Positions 1 through 6,514 of a DNA stretch of 10,910 nucleotides are shown here, one piece after another. The number at the start of each line of letters is the position of its first letter. Position 1 is the stretch's first letter. Under the pieces are notes generated by a model that saw only the letters and a program-made list of their open reading frames with translations, was not told the DNA's origin and ran no database searches. The position numbers and the translations under genes were made by a program. This DNA is from an uncultured Coriobacteriaceae bacterium (GTDB lineage: Bacteria > Actinomycetota > Coriobacteriia > Coriobacteriales > Eggerthellaceae), in the NCBI GenBank assembly GCA_902796815.1, contig CADBQL010000307.1:1-10910 (forward strand). Reading direction: 5' to 3'.

Positions 1-120
1 GCGATCTGGGGCGTAAGGAGTGACTCTCCCACGCGATGCGCTCTGCGCCTGCGGGCATAGCCGCTTTTTATGCGCGCGGTCGAAAGGAGGGCGCTCGAAA
101 GGCCCGAGGAGGGGGGCTGG

Positions 121-149
121 TCGCCCGACCCGAGGGCGATATCTTTTTT
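121..149 (+). terminator. Probable Rho-independent terminator upstream of pyrH
   Basis: TCGCCC (121-126) pairs perfectly with GGGCGA (134-139) around a 7-base loop, and six T residues follow at 144-149. It fits the end of an upstream transcription unit, in many bacteria rpsB-tsf, which lies outside the window. A second, weaker candidate is a 4-bp GC stem at 51-64 followed by T5 at 65-69. Since it sits before the pyrH start it could also act as an attenuator, but no alternative structure was seen that would argue for this. Confidence 0.45.
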
Positions 150-206
150 ACGGCAATGGTTTAGCGTATCGACTCGTATTGTACGGTTATGCGCTTCAAT
201 TTCGGG

Positions 207-212
207 TATCAT
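207..212 (+). promoter_or_regulatory. Possible -10 element for pyrH
   Basis: TATCAT matches five of six bases of the bacterial -10 consensus. It lies after the terminator-like hairpin and 41 bp before the pyrH ATG, so a transcript starting near 219 would carry a leader of about 35 bases including the Shine-Dalgarno sequence. No good -35 hexamer stands at 16-18 bp spacing; the nearest, TTGTAC at 179-184, is 22 bp away. The call rests mainly on the hexamer and its position. Confidence 0.25.
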
Positions 213-253
213 AGCGTAAGGTTCAAAAACGTACATGCGAGGAGGATCCGAAC

Positions 254-970
254 ATGGCAGGAGACTACAAGTATAAGCGCGTCTTACTCAAGCTCTCTGG
301 CGAAGCCCTTGCAGGCGATCTCGGGTATGGTATCGATCCGCGAGTTGTGGACGATCTTGCGGAGCAGATCGTCGAGGTGGTTCGCGACGGAGTTCAAGTA
401 GCCATCGTCGTGGGCGGCGGTAACATTTTCCGCGGTTTGGCTGGTTCTGCCGAAGGCATGGATCGCGCTCAAGCCGACTATATCGGCATGCTCGCCACGG
501 TTATGAACTCGCTTGCGTTGCAAGACGCCTTCGAGCGCCATGGCATGACGAGTCGCGTGCAATCGGCTATCAGCATGCTACAGGTCTCCGAGCCTTATAT
601 CCGACGTCGTGCCGAGCGTCATCTGGAGAAGGGCCGTGTAGTCATTCTGGCTGCTGGCACTGGCAATCCCTATTTCACAACGGACACGACTGCGGCCCTG
701 CGCGCGTGCGAGCTCAATGTGGATGTGCTCATGAAGGCGACGAAAGTGGATGGCGTTTACGACAGCGATCCCAAGCAAAACCCTGATGCGAAGAAGTTCG
801 AGCGCATCAGCTATCTGGAAGTCCTGAATCGCGGACTTCATGTCATGGACGCTACGGCAACCTCGCTTTGCATGGACAACAATATGCCCATGATCGTGTT
901 CGACTTGACGGTCCGCGGCAACATCGCTCGGGCTCTTAAGGGTGAAAACGTCGGAACGACGGTTGAGTAA
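254..970 (+). CDS. pyrH: UMP kinase (uridylate kinase)
   Basis: PyrH phosphorylates UMP to UDP with ATP in the cytosol, an essential step of pyrimidine nucleotide synthesis; bacterial enzymes are hexamers of the amino-acid-kinase fold. Visible motifs are the phosphate-binding KLSGEAL (residues 13-19), the glycine-rich VVGGGNIFRG (52-61), DYIGMLAT (75-82), and GTGNPYFTTDTTA (135-147) with the conserved Asp 144, then KVDGVYDSDP for nucleotide binding. The length of 238 residues is normal for the family. The start is fixed by GAGGAGG at 239-245, 8 bases before the ATG. It is followed after 193 bp by frr, the usual order in bacteria. No key residue is missing. Confidence 0.97.
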   Translation: MAGDYKYKRVLLKLSGEALAGDLGYGIDPRVVDDLAEQIVEVVRDGVQVAIVVGGGNIFRGLAGSAEGMDRAQADYIGMLATVMNSLALQDAFERHGMTSRVQSAISMLQVSEPYIRRRAERHLEKGRVVILAAGTGNPYFTTDTTAALRACELNVDVLMKATKVDGVYDSDPKQNPDAKKFERISYLEVLNRGLHVMDATATSLCMDNNMPMIVFDLTVRGNIARALKGENVGTTVE

Positions 971-1163
971 GATGATTTGAGGTTCAGAAACCAACAAGCT
1001 GGAATGTTGGGGGCATCCCCTAGCGGTTGGATGATGATGTATAGCAGCATAAGTGGTTTTTGGCAGTTTCGAGGGATGGGATGAGGCGCGACAACTGCGG
1101 TGACGATGCCGGGTTTTCGCGAGAAAATGTGCCGTCAACAATGGCGACAGAATGGAGAGAGCG

Positions 1164-1724
1164 ATGGATATCGACGAGATTATGATGAATGCCGAAGAGC
1201 ATATGGAAAATGCGCTCAATGCGTTGCACGGAGCTTTTGGGGCCGTGCGCACAGGTCGCGCGAGCGGTAAGGTGCTCGACCGCATCAAGGTTGACTACTA
1301 CGGTGCGATGACGCCGATTAACCAGCTGGCAGGCGTCAAGGCGCCCGATGCTCATTTGCTGGTCATCGAGCCGTGGGATAAAAGCTCTCTTAAGGCTATT
1401 GAGCGTGCCATCATGGAAAGCGATCTGGGCGTTACGCCCTCAAACGACGGCATGGTCATCCGCCTTCCGTTCCCGGAGCTCACCGAGGAGCGTCGTCGCG
1501 AACTCGTCAAGCTTTGCAAGGGTTATGCTGAGGATGCGCGCGTATCGGTGCGCAATGCCCGCCGTGATGCCAACACCCATCTCGCCAAGGCCGAGAAAGA
1601 CAGCGAAATCACCGAGGACGACAAGAGCCGCGGCGAAAAGGACATCCAGAAGCTCACCGACAAGTACATCGCCAAGATCGACGACGCTTTCAAGGCCAAG
1701 GAAGCCGAGGTAATGGAAATCTAA
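1164..1724 (+). CDS. frr: Ribosome recycling factor
   Basis: RRF acts with EF-G to split the post-termination ribosome so that subunits can be reused. The 186-residue length matches the usual 185. Family signatures are RTGRAS (residues 29-34), VDYYGAMTPINQLA, PFPELTEERRRELVK and RNARRDAN in the long helices of the three-helix bundle, and the C-terminal EDD...DIQKLTDKYI..IDD...KE.E.M pattern. An ATG at 1152 would add four residues, but it overlaps the Shine-Dalgarno GGAGAGA (1154-1160) that serves the ATG at 1164. The 1164 start, beginning MDIDEIMM, is therefore preferred. It is probably transcribed with pyrH, though the 193-bp gap leaves room for its own control. Confidence 0.96.
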   Translation: MDIDEIMMNAEEHMENALNALHGAFGAVRTGRASGKVLDRIKVDYYGAMTPINQLAGVKAPDAHLLVIEPWDKSSLKAIERAIMESDLGVTPSNDGMVIRLPFPELTEERRRELVKLCKGYAEDARVSVRNARRDANTHLAKAEKDSEITEDDKSRGEKDIQKLTDKYIAKIDDAFKAKEAEVMEI

Positions 1725-1804
1725 AAACTCGAAGATTGGGCTGATGGCCAAAGTTCCATATGCGATGCGACGGCTGTCTAGCTGGTCTATGAGCTTTGCC
1801 TCTT

Positions 1805-1833
1805 ATGAGTTTTGCCCCAGGGGCGAAACTCAT
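1805..1833. repeat. 29-bp near-palindrome, copy 1 (before uppS)
   Basis: Left arm ATGAGTTTTGCCCC, a central A, and right arm GGGGCGAAACTCAT form an almost perfect palindrome with one T:G wobble. The same left arm and centre occur twice more at 3912-3975. It lies in the 171-bp frr-uppS gap and ends 62 bp before the uppS ATG. No T tract follows, so it is not a standard terminator. It could be a protein-binding site, a REP-like dispersed repeat or an RNA-processing hairpin. Confidence 0.75.
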
Positions 1834-1895
1834 CGTGGGGGATTGTGCGCGCGAGTCGTGTCCTTAGGGCATCTTCACGTAAGATTAGGGAAGAA

Positions 1896-2675
1896 ATGTT
1901 CGCTAAGCCTGTGACAGAGATATACCCGAACCCGCCTGCCGGGCTTGATCCGCTTGAGCTCGACGAAGCGCGGGTGCCTGCGCATGTGGCCGTCATTATG
2001 GACGGAAACGGCCGTTGGGCCAAGAAGCGTGCGCTCAATCGACTTCGCGGACATAAGGCGGGTATCGAGGCGGTGCGCGAGACAATCCGCGCCGCATCCG
2101 ATTCGGGGGTTCGGTATCTGACGATTTATTCGTTTTCAACCGAAAACTGGCGCAGGCCAAACGACGAGGTCGAAGGCCTCATGCAGCTTTTCGCCAAGAC
2201 GATGCTGGCTGAAGTTGACGGCTTGCACGAAGAGCACGTGCGCGTCAAGACCATCGGCGACTTGTCACGGCTTCCTGCCGATACACGTGAAGCGTTCGAG
2301 CAAGCTTGGGAAAAAACAAAGGGAAACACTGGAATGACATTGCTCGTTGCCGTGAATTACGGTTCGCGCGAGGAGATCTTGCATGCGGCGAAAGCTCTCA
2401 TGGCCTATGCGGTCAGTGAGGCCGAGCGTACGGGTGAAGTGCCCGAGCCAACAAGCGAGCTTTTTGAGCGCGGTTTGTATACAGCGGGCGTTCCCGATCC
2501 TGAGCTGCTCATTCGCACGTCAGGGGAATTGCGCGTTTCCAATTTCTTGCTATGGCAGCTTGCCTACACCGAGTTTTACTGTACCGACGTGTTATGGCCG
2601 GATTTTGATCGTTACGAGTTTTTGCGTGCGCTGCTCGCGTACCAAGGACGTGAACGGCGTTTTGGGGCGGTGTAG
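1896..2675 (+). CDS. uppS: Undecaprenyl (polyprenyl) diphosphate synthase, cis-prenyltransferase
   Basis: This cytosolic, membrane-associated enzyme adds isopentenyl units in cis to farnesyl diphosphate (or a related primer) to make the carrier lipid for peptidoglycan and other wall polymers. The 259-residue protein has the catalytic MDGNGRWA (Asp 36), FSTENWRRP (80-88), and RTSGE (207-211) with the Mg-binding Glu 211 followed by SNFLLWQLAYTEFY, all diagnostic of the UPP synthase family. The frame stays open back to a TTG at 1812 inside the palindrome, but that extension has no homology-like character. The ATG at 1896 has a weak AGGGAAGAA purine stretch just upstream. The chain length of the product cannot be read from sequence. 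cdsA begins 3 bp after its stop, indicating translational coupling. Confidence 0.95.
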   Translation: MFAKPVTEIYPNPPAGLDPLELDEARVPAHVAVIMDGNGRWAKKRALNRLRGHKAGIEAVRETIRAASDSGVRYLTIYSFSTENWRRPNDEVEGLMQLFAKTMLAEVDGLHEEHVRVKTIGDLSRLPADTREAFEQAWEKTKGNTGMTLLVAVNYGSREEILHAAKALMAYAVSEAERTGEVPEPTSELFERGLYTAGVPDPELLIRTSGELRVSNFLLWQLAYTEFYCTDVLWPDFDRYEFLRALLAYQGRERRFGAV

Positions 2676-2678
2676 CGA

Positions 2679-3887
2679 ATGGTCCAGCAAAGGCGCGACG
2701 ATATCGAAAACGAGATTCCCCGGTATTGGGAAGACGTACAGGAGCACGAAGGCGTATGGGATGGCGATGGCTGGAGCGTGCCGCCCATGGCCGAGAATGA
2801 CATAATGCCAGACGAGGCGTTTTATGCTAAGCGCGCAGAATCTGGTTTAGATTCTGCAGGTACTGCTTCCGACTGGGCTGACCCGGAAGCGTCAGCGCCC
2901 GATGCGCGCGAACGTTTGCGTCGCAGGCTCGGAAAAGCCGAGGAGGCGCACGTATCTCCCGCTCCCAAACGAACGACGCGCACCGGAGAGCCAAAGCCCG
3001 ATTCGGGCATGCGTGCTCAGCGGGTCAAGGAGAAGGCGTACGAAAAGACTCCTGATCGATTCAAGAATCCGAGCGATTTGCAGGTACGCCTGCGTACGGG
3101 CATCATTTACATAGCGCTCAACATCGCGTGCGTGTTGGCGAGCAATGTGTCTACGATGATAATCCTTGCCATAACGGCGGCCGTGTGTGCAGGCGAGTTC
3201 TACTACATGCTACGAGCCGACGCCAAGATGCCTAACGAGTTCATAGGCATTATCGCTGCGGCGGCTTATCCGGTGGCTATGTTTTTCTTCGGACTGAACG
3301 GCCTTATTCTCGTAACGGCGGTTCTCATGCTCGCCGTGACGGTGTGGTACGTGTATTGGTTGCGCGCTCGTGTCGGCGATGTCGGCGTTTGCGTGTTCGG
3401 CGCGATGTACACGGGCATGCAGCTTTCGGGGCTGCTCCTCATACGGATGTCGATTGACGGTATTTGGGGCGGCGTTGTCGTGCTTGTCATTTTCGCGAGC
3501 ATCTGGTTCAACGATGCGGGCGCGTACGTGTTTGGATCGAAATTCGGAAAGCACAAGCTCGCACCGCGCACGTCTCCCAAGAAAAGCTGGGAGGGTTTTT
3601 TGGCCGGTTTGGTCGTTTCGATGGCGATCTGGTGCATCATGATGGCGATTCCCGGGGTCGACATCGCGCTCTGGCAATGCCTGCTGTTCGGTTTGATCTG
3701 CGGCTTGACGAGCGTTCTCGGCGATTTATGCGAGAGTCGCGTAAAGCGTTCCGTCGGATTCAAGGATTCGGGCACTATCATGCCTGGGCATGGCGGTTTG
3801 TTCGACCGATGCGACTCCCTCATGCCCACGGCCGTTGCCGCTGCGGTGCTCCTCTTCGGTTTCGGCTGCCTCCCCCTACCGTTCTAA
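2679..3887 (+). CDS. cdsA: Phosphatidate cytidylyltransferase (CDP-diglyceride synthase)
   Basis: CdsA is an integral membrane enzyme that makes CDP-diacylglycerol from CTP and phosphatidic acid, the branch-point precursor of phospholipids. The full family signature is present at residues 353-379: S-x-V-K-R, F-K-D-S-G, then PGHGGLFDRCD with the metal-binding Asp residues. Hydrophobic segments run from about residue 140 to the end, consistent with a multi-pass protein. At 402 residues it is longer than the usual 260-300 because about 130 hydrophilic residues precede the first membrane segment. This extension is acidic and Trp-containing at first, then Arg/Lys/Pro-rich, and looks disordered. 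The ATG lies 3 bp after the uppS stop with no clear Shine-Dalgarno of its own, so it probably depends on reinitiation. An internal start cannot be excluded. Confidence 0.93.
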   Translation: MVQQRRDDIENEIPRYWEDVQEHEGVWDGDGWSVPPMAENDIMPDEAFYAKRAESGLDSAGTASDWADPEASAPDARERLRRRLGKAEEAHVSPAPKRTTRTGEPKPDSGMRAQRVKEKAYEKTPDRFKNPSDLQVRLRTGIIYIALNIACVLASNVSTMIILAITAAVCAGEFYYMLRADAKMPNEFIGIIAAAAYPVAMFFFGLNGLILVTAVLMLAVTVWYVYWLRARVGDVGVCVFGAMYTGMQLSGLLLIRMSIDGIWGGVVVLVIFASIWFNDAGAYVFGSKFGKHKLAPRTSPKKSWEGFLAGLVVSMAIWCIMMAIPGVDIALWQCLLFGLICGLTSVLGDLCESRVKRSVGFKDSGTIMPGHGGLFDRCDSLMPTAVAAAVLLFGFGCLPLPF

Positions 3888-3911
3888 TCTAAAAACATGT
3901 TGTGTGCATAA

Positions 3912-3940
3912 ATGAGTTTTGCCCCAGGGGCGCGACTCAT
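3912..3940. repeat. 29-bp near-palindrome, copy 2 (before dxr)
   Basis: The first 21 bases are identical to the copy at 1805, and the last six (ACTCAT) are also conserved. Only the two bases at positions 22-23 differ (CG here, AA in copy 1). The change breaks one pair and turns another into a wobble instead of being compensated on the opposite arm. It starts 24 bp after the cdsA stop and is followed 6 bp later by copy 3. Confidence 0.75.
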
Positions 3941-3946
3941 GCCGAA

Positions 3947-3975
3947 ATGAGTTTTGCCCCAGGGGCGTGACTCAT
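3947..3975. repeat. 29-bp near-palindrome, copy 3 (before dxr)
   Basis: This is a tandem partner of the copy at 3912, with a start-to-start distance of 35 bp and TG at variable positions 22-23. It ends 57 bp before the dxr ATG and reaches the place where the -35 of a TACAAT promoter would be. A TTG inside each copy opens an apparent upstream extension of the dxr frame that is not believed to be coding. Confidence 0.75.
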
Positions 3976-3994
3976 CCTAGAGTGCGGCTCATTG

Positions 3995-4000
3995 TACAAT
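3995..4000 (+). promoter_or_regulatory. Possible -10 element for dxr
   Basis: TACAAT matches five of six bases of the -10 consensus and is part of the perfect 10-bp palindrome ATTGTACAAT (3991-4000). A transcript starting near 4007 would have a leader of about 26 bases including the GGGAGG Shine-Dalgarno at 4022-4027. The -35 region (about 3972-3977) is poor and overlaps the end of palindrome copy 3, so any promoter here may depend on a protein bound to the repeats. Confidence 0.35.
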
Positions 4001-4032
4001 GGGCGTTGGTTGGCTTCAGATGGGAGGTTCGC

Positions 4033-5229
4033 ATGGTTCGTCGCATAGCGGTGCTAGGCTCTACGGGCTCGATTGGCACCCAAACGCTCGACGTGGTGCG
4101 CAGGCATCCGGAAAAACTCGAGGTGGTAGCGCTTGCCGCAGGGCGTCGCGTGCGCGAGGTTTTCGCTCAAGTAGAAGAATTTAATGTGCGTGCAGTGGCC
4201 TTGGGAATGGCGGCCGATGATTTTGCCGCGGCGGGCGCGGATGCGCCAGAGGGCGTCGAGCTCGGTTTTGGATCGCAGGCGGTTGCCGACCTGGTGAAGC
4301 TTCCCGAAGTCGATGTGGTTGTCAACGCGCTCGTCGGCGCAGCTGGCCTTGTCGCGAGCTACGAGACGCTGCGTGCGGGAAAAGTGCTTGCGCTTGCGAA
4401 CAAAGAATCACTTGTCGTAGGCGGGGATTTGATTATGCCGCTCGCCGCGCGGGTTGACGCTGCCCGTCGCGCAGCTGGTGAAGCGCCGGCTCATGGCCCA
4501 GCCGGCGCGCTTATGCCAATCGATTCGGAGCATGGAGCAATCTACCAATGTCTCATCGGCGAGGATTCCCGCGAGGTTGCGCGTTTATGGGTTACAGCCT
4601 CCGGAGGTCCTTTCCGGGGAAAGAAACGCGCTGATTTGCGTGGCATCACAGCTGAGCAAGCACTCGCACATCCCACATGGAACATGGGACCAAAAATCAC
4701 GATTGACTCTTCGACTCTAATGAACAAGGGTCTCGAGGTCATAGAGGCGCACCATCTCTTTGCCATGGATTACGATCAAATTAGCGTCGTCGTTCAGCCT
4801 CAGAGCGCGATTCATTCGATGGTGGAGTTTTCGGACGGATCGGTCAAAGCGCACCTGGGCACAACCGACATGCGCATTCCCATACAATATGCTTTGAGCT
4901 ATCCCGAACGCTGGGACGCACCCGTCGCTCCGCTCGACTTCACGCAGCTTGGAAGGCTTGAGTTTGCTGCACCCGATACCGAGACGTTCCGCTGCCTGGC
5001 GCTTGCGCGCGCCGCCGGCGAGCAAGGTGGGACGCTGCCATGTGCGATGAACGCCGCTAATGAGGTTGCTGTAGCGGCGTTTTTGGCTGGAGAGGGCACC
5101 TACCTCGGCATTGCCGAATGCGTGGAGGCGGTCATGGATGCCTGCGATGTTCAGGCTGTCGAGTCAATCGAACAGTTGCTTGCTGTCGATGCCTGGGCGC
5201 GAAATGCCGCGCGTGAACGCATCAGGTAG
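4033..5229 (+). CDS. dxr: 1-deoxy-D-xylulose 5-phosphate reductoisomerase
   Basis: Dxr converts DXP to 2-C-methyl-D-erythritol 4-phosphate using NADPH and a divalent metal, the committed step of the MEP isoprenoid pathway. The 398-residue protein shows the NADPH-binding GSTGSIGTQTLDV (9-21), ANKESLV (122-128), PIDSEHGAIYQCL with metal ligands Asp 164 and Glu 166, ASGGPF (189-194), HPTWNMG (213-219) and IDSSTLMNKGLEVIEA with Glu 235. About 14 Ala/Gly-rich residues (near 143-158) are inserted between ANKE and the metal motif relative to E. coli. The start is set by GGGAGG at 4022-4027; the frame is open further upstream to 3919, but only through the repeats. It acts in the same pathway as ispG downstream and supplies uppS upstream. 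Confidence 0.96.
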   Translation: MVRRIAVLGSTGSIGTQTLDVVRRHPEKLEVVALAAGRRVREVFAQVEEFNVRAVALGMAADDFAAAGADAPEGVELGFGSQAVADLVKLPEVDVVVNALVGAAGLVASYETLRAGKVLALANKESLVVGGDLIMPLAARVDAARRAAGEAPAHGPAGALMPIDSEHGAIYQCLIGEDSREVARLWVTASGGPFRGKKRADLRGITAEQALAHPTWNMGPKITIDSSTLMNKGLEVIEAHHLFAMDYDQISVVVQPQSAIHSMVEFSDGSVKAHLGTTDMRIPIQYALSYPERWDAPVAPLDFTQLGRLEFAAPDTETFRCLALARAAGEQGGTLPCAMNAANEVAVAAFLAGEGTYLGIAECVEAVMDACDVQAVESIEQLLAVDAWARNAARERIR

Positions 5230-5315
5230 AAAACCGGCTCTGCCGCGATTCCGACCAATGCGCAAGGTGGTTTTTGGTGGTGCGTTTGATGTGGCGCTTT
5301 GGCAACCGCTCGGTG

Positions 5316-5346
5316 ACGGGCAGGTATTGCCCGTATAATGGCCACT
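5316..5346 (+). promoter_or_regulatory. rseP promoter with inverted repeat abutting the -10
   Basis: A perfect consensus TATAAT at 5334-5339 lies 7 bp before the ATG at 5347. ACGGGCA (5316-5322) and TGCCCGT (5328-5334) form a perfect 7-bp inverted repeat with a 5-base loop that ends on the first T of the -10. The expected -35 position (5311-5316, CGGTGA) is poor. The repeat looks like an operator or activator site, though it could also be a chance hairpin in the 117-bp dxr-rseP gap. Confidence 0.5.
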
Positions 5347-6462
5347 ATGGATATCTTACTTACAATTCTTGCAGCTACGATCGTGCTGGGCTTCTTGGTC
5401 TTCATTCACGAAGGCGGGCATTTCGTGGCGGCGCGTGCGTTCGGCGTGCGCGTTTCGGAGTTCATGATCGGTTTGCCCGGTCCCCATGTGGGCGTTCAGC
5501 GCGGCGAGACGACTTTCGGTGTCACGGCGATTCCGCTCGGTGGTTACGCACGTGTATGCGGTATGGAGCCCGGCGAGATGTCTCCGTATCTCCAAGCGGC
5601 TATGACCAGCGTGTACGCGCGCGGAACGGCGCTTATGGAAGATGTTGCGCACGATTGTGGCTGCACGGATGATGAAGCGTACGAGGCGCTCGAAGAACTC
5701 GTCGAGTGGGGCACGGTGCTCGGCCCCAAAAAGACCGATGAGTACAACGTGTATCGCGTTCCTAACCGCAAGCCAACGGCGCTGCAGGTAAGACGTGCGC
5801 AAAAAGGTCGCTCCAAACGCTTGTTGCCGCAAACGCTTGAGGAGGGAAAGCCTTATCCGCTTTCCAATCCTGCTCAAGCGTTTGAAGATGAGTATCGCCA
5901 GCAGTATCGCTCGCTTCCCACTTGGCGTCGCATGGTCATCCTCCTTGCAGGGCCCGGCATCAACCTCATCTTCGCGATGCTTGCGTTCGTCCTCATCTAC
6001 TCGGTTCTCGGCTTCGATTACCAGAACACGCAGACGGGTGAGGTATCGCACATCGTGATTTCTCCACTGCAGGCTATTCAGGCTGGTTTTGGTTATATCG
6101 CCATGGTTATCCAGGCGGTTGCGGGCTTGTTTAATCCGCAGACCGCTGCCGAAACGGTTTCGAACTCGACGTCGGTCGTCGGCATCGCGGTTATGTCGAA
6201 ATCGGCATTCGAGGCCGGGCTGACCAGCGTGCTTTCGTTCACTGCCATGCTTTCGGTGTCGCTTGGCATCATGAATCTGCTGCCCATTCCGCCACTCGAT
6301 GGTGGACGCTTCGTTATTGAAGCGTACCAGCGCATTCGTCGCAAGGTTGTTGGTGTGCGCGCCATGAACTACCTTTCGTTTGCTGGCATGGCTTTGTTCA
6401 TGTTGTTTTTCATCGTCATGATGAACCAGGATATCCAGCGTTTCATTTTTGGTAACTGGTAG
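5347..6462 (+). CDS. rseP: RseP/RasP-like site-2 intramembrane zinc metalloprotease, PDZ-less, with a cytosolic insert
   Basis: This is a regulated intramembrane protease that cleaves membrane-bound substrates such as anti-sigma factors. The zinc-binding HEGGH (residues 21-25, catalytic Glu 22) lies in the first membrane helix, LAGPGINLIFA (200-210) begins the second, and NLLPIPPLDGG (310-320, ligand Asp 318) marks the third. A last helix spans about 342-360. Two features are odd. The extracytoplasmic loop after helix two is only about 20 residues and shows no PDZ domain. The cytosolic loop after GGYARVCGMEPGE carries about 110 extra residues, of which 92-138 resemble a winged helix-turn-helix. 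The start at 5347 is chosen because a consensus -10 sits 7 bp upstream and no Shine-Dalgarno exists; the ATG at 5338 overlaps that -10. The in vivo substrate is unknown. Confidence 0.88.
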   Translation: MDILLTILAATIVLGFLVFIHEGGHFVAARAFGVRVSEFMIGLPGPHVGVQRGETTFGVTAIPLGGYARVCGMEPGEMSPYLQAAMTSVYARGTALMEDVAHDCGCTDDEAYEALEELVEWGTVLGPKKTDEYNVYRVPNRKPTALQVRRAQKGRSKRLLPQTLEEGKPYPLSNPAQAFEDEYRQQYRSLPTWRRMVILLAGPGINLIFAMLAFVLIYSVLGFDYQNTQTGEVSHIVISPLQAIQAGFGYIAMVIQAVAGLFNPQTAAETVSNSTSVVGIAVMSKSAFEAGLTSVLSFTAMLSVSLGIMNLLPIPPLDGGRFVIEAYQRIRRKVVGVRAMNYLSFAGMALFMLFFIVMMNQDIQRFIFGNW

Positions 6463-6514
6463 ACGGTCGGAGTCGCGCGGTTCGCCTTTCTGACGAGATA
6501 ATCGAGGAGAAAAC

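Noticed and set aside
1..23. Possible 3' end of an upstream gene (stop at 14-16 or 21-23)
   Set aside because: Only four to six codons are visible in either frame, too few to choose a frame or name a product.
20..214. 64-codon frame upstream of pyrH
   Set aside because: It runs through the terminator-like hairpin and the possible -10, is Arg/Gly-rich in a way typical of chance frames in GC-rich DNA, and resembles no protein I know.
1114..1127. TTTTC-GCGA-GAAAA hairpin before frr
   Set aside because: The stem is only 5 bp and mostly A:T, so chance occurrence is likely despite the GNRA-type loop.
578..1288. 236-codon antisense frame spanning pyrH and frr
   Set aside because: It overlaps two well-supported genes on the other strand and shows Ser/Arg-rich shadow composition without motifs.
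1812..1895. N-terminal extension of uppS from a TTG
   Set aside because: The TTG lies inside the repeated palindrome, and the same false extension appears before dxr, so the open frame is a by-product of the repeat.
3912..3975. Palindrome pair read as a CRISPR-like array or terminators
   Set aside because: Only two adjacent units with a 6-bp gap are present, with no spacer-sized intervals, and no T tract follows either hairpin.
6497..6502. GATAAT as an ispG -10 element
   Set aside because: No -35 is present at proper spacing, and it lies almost on the ispG Shine-Dalgarno, so cotranscription with rseP is simpler.
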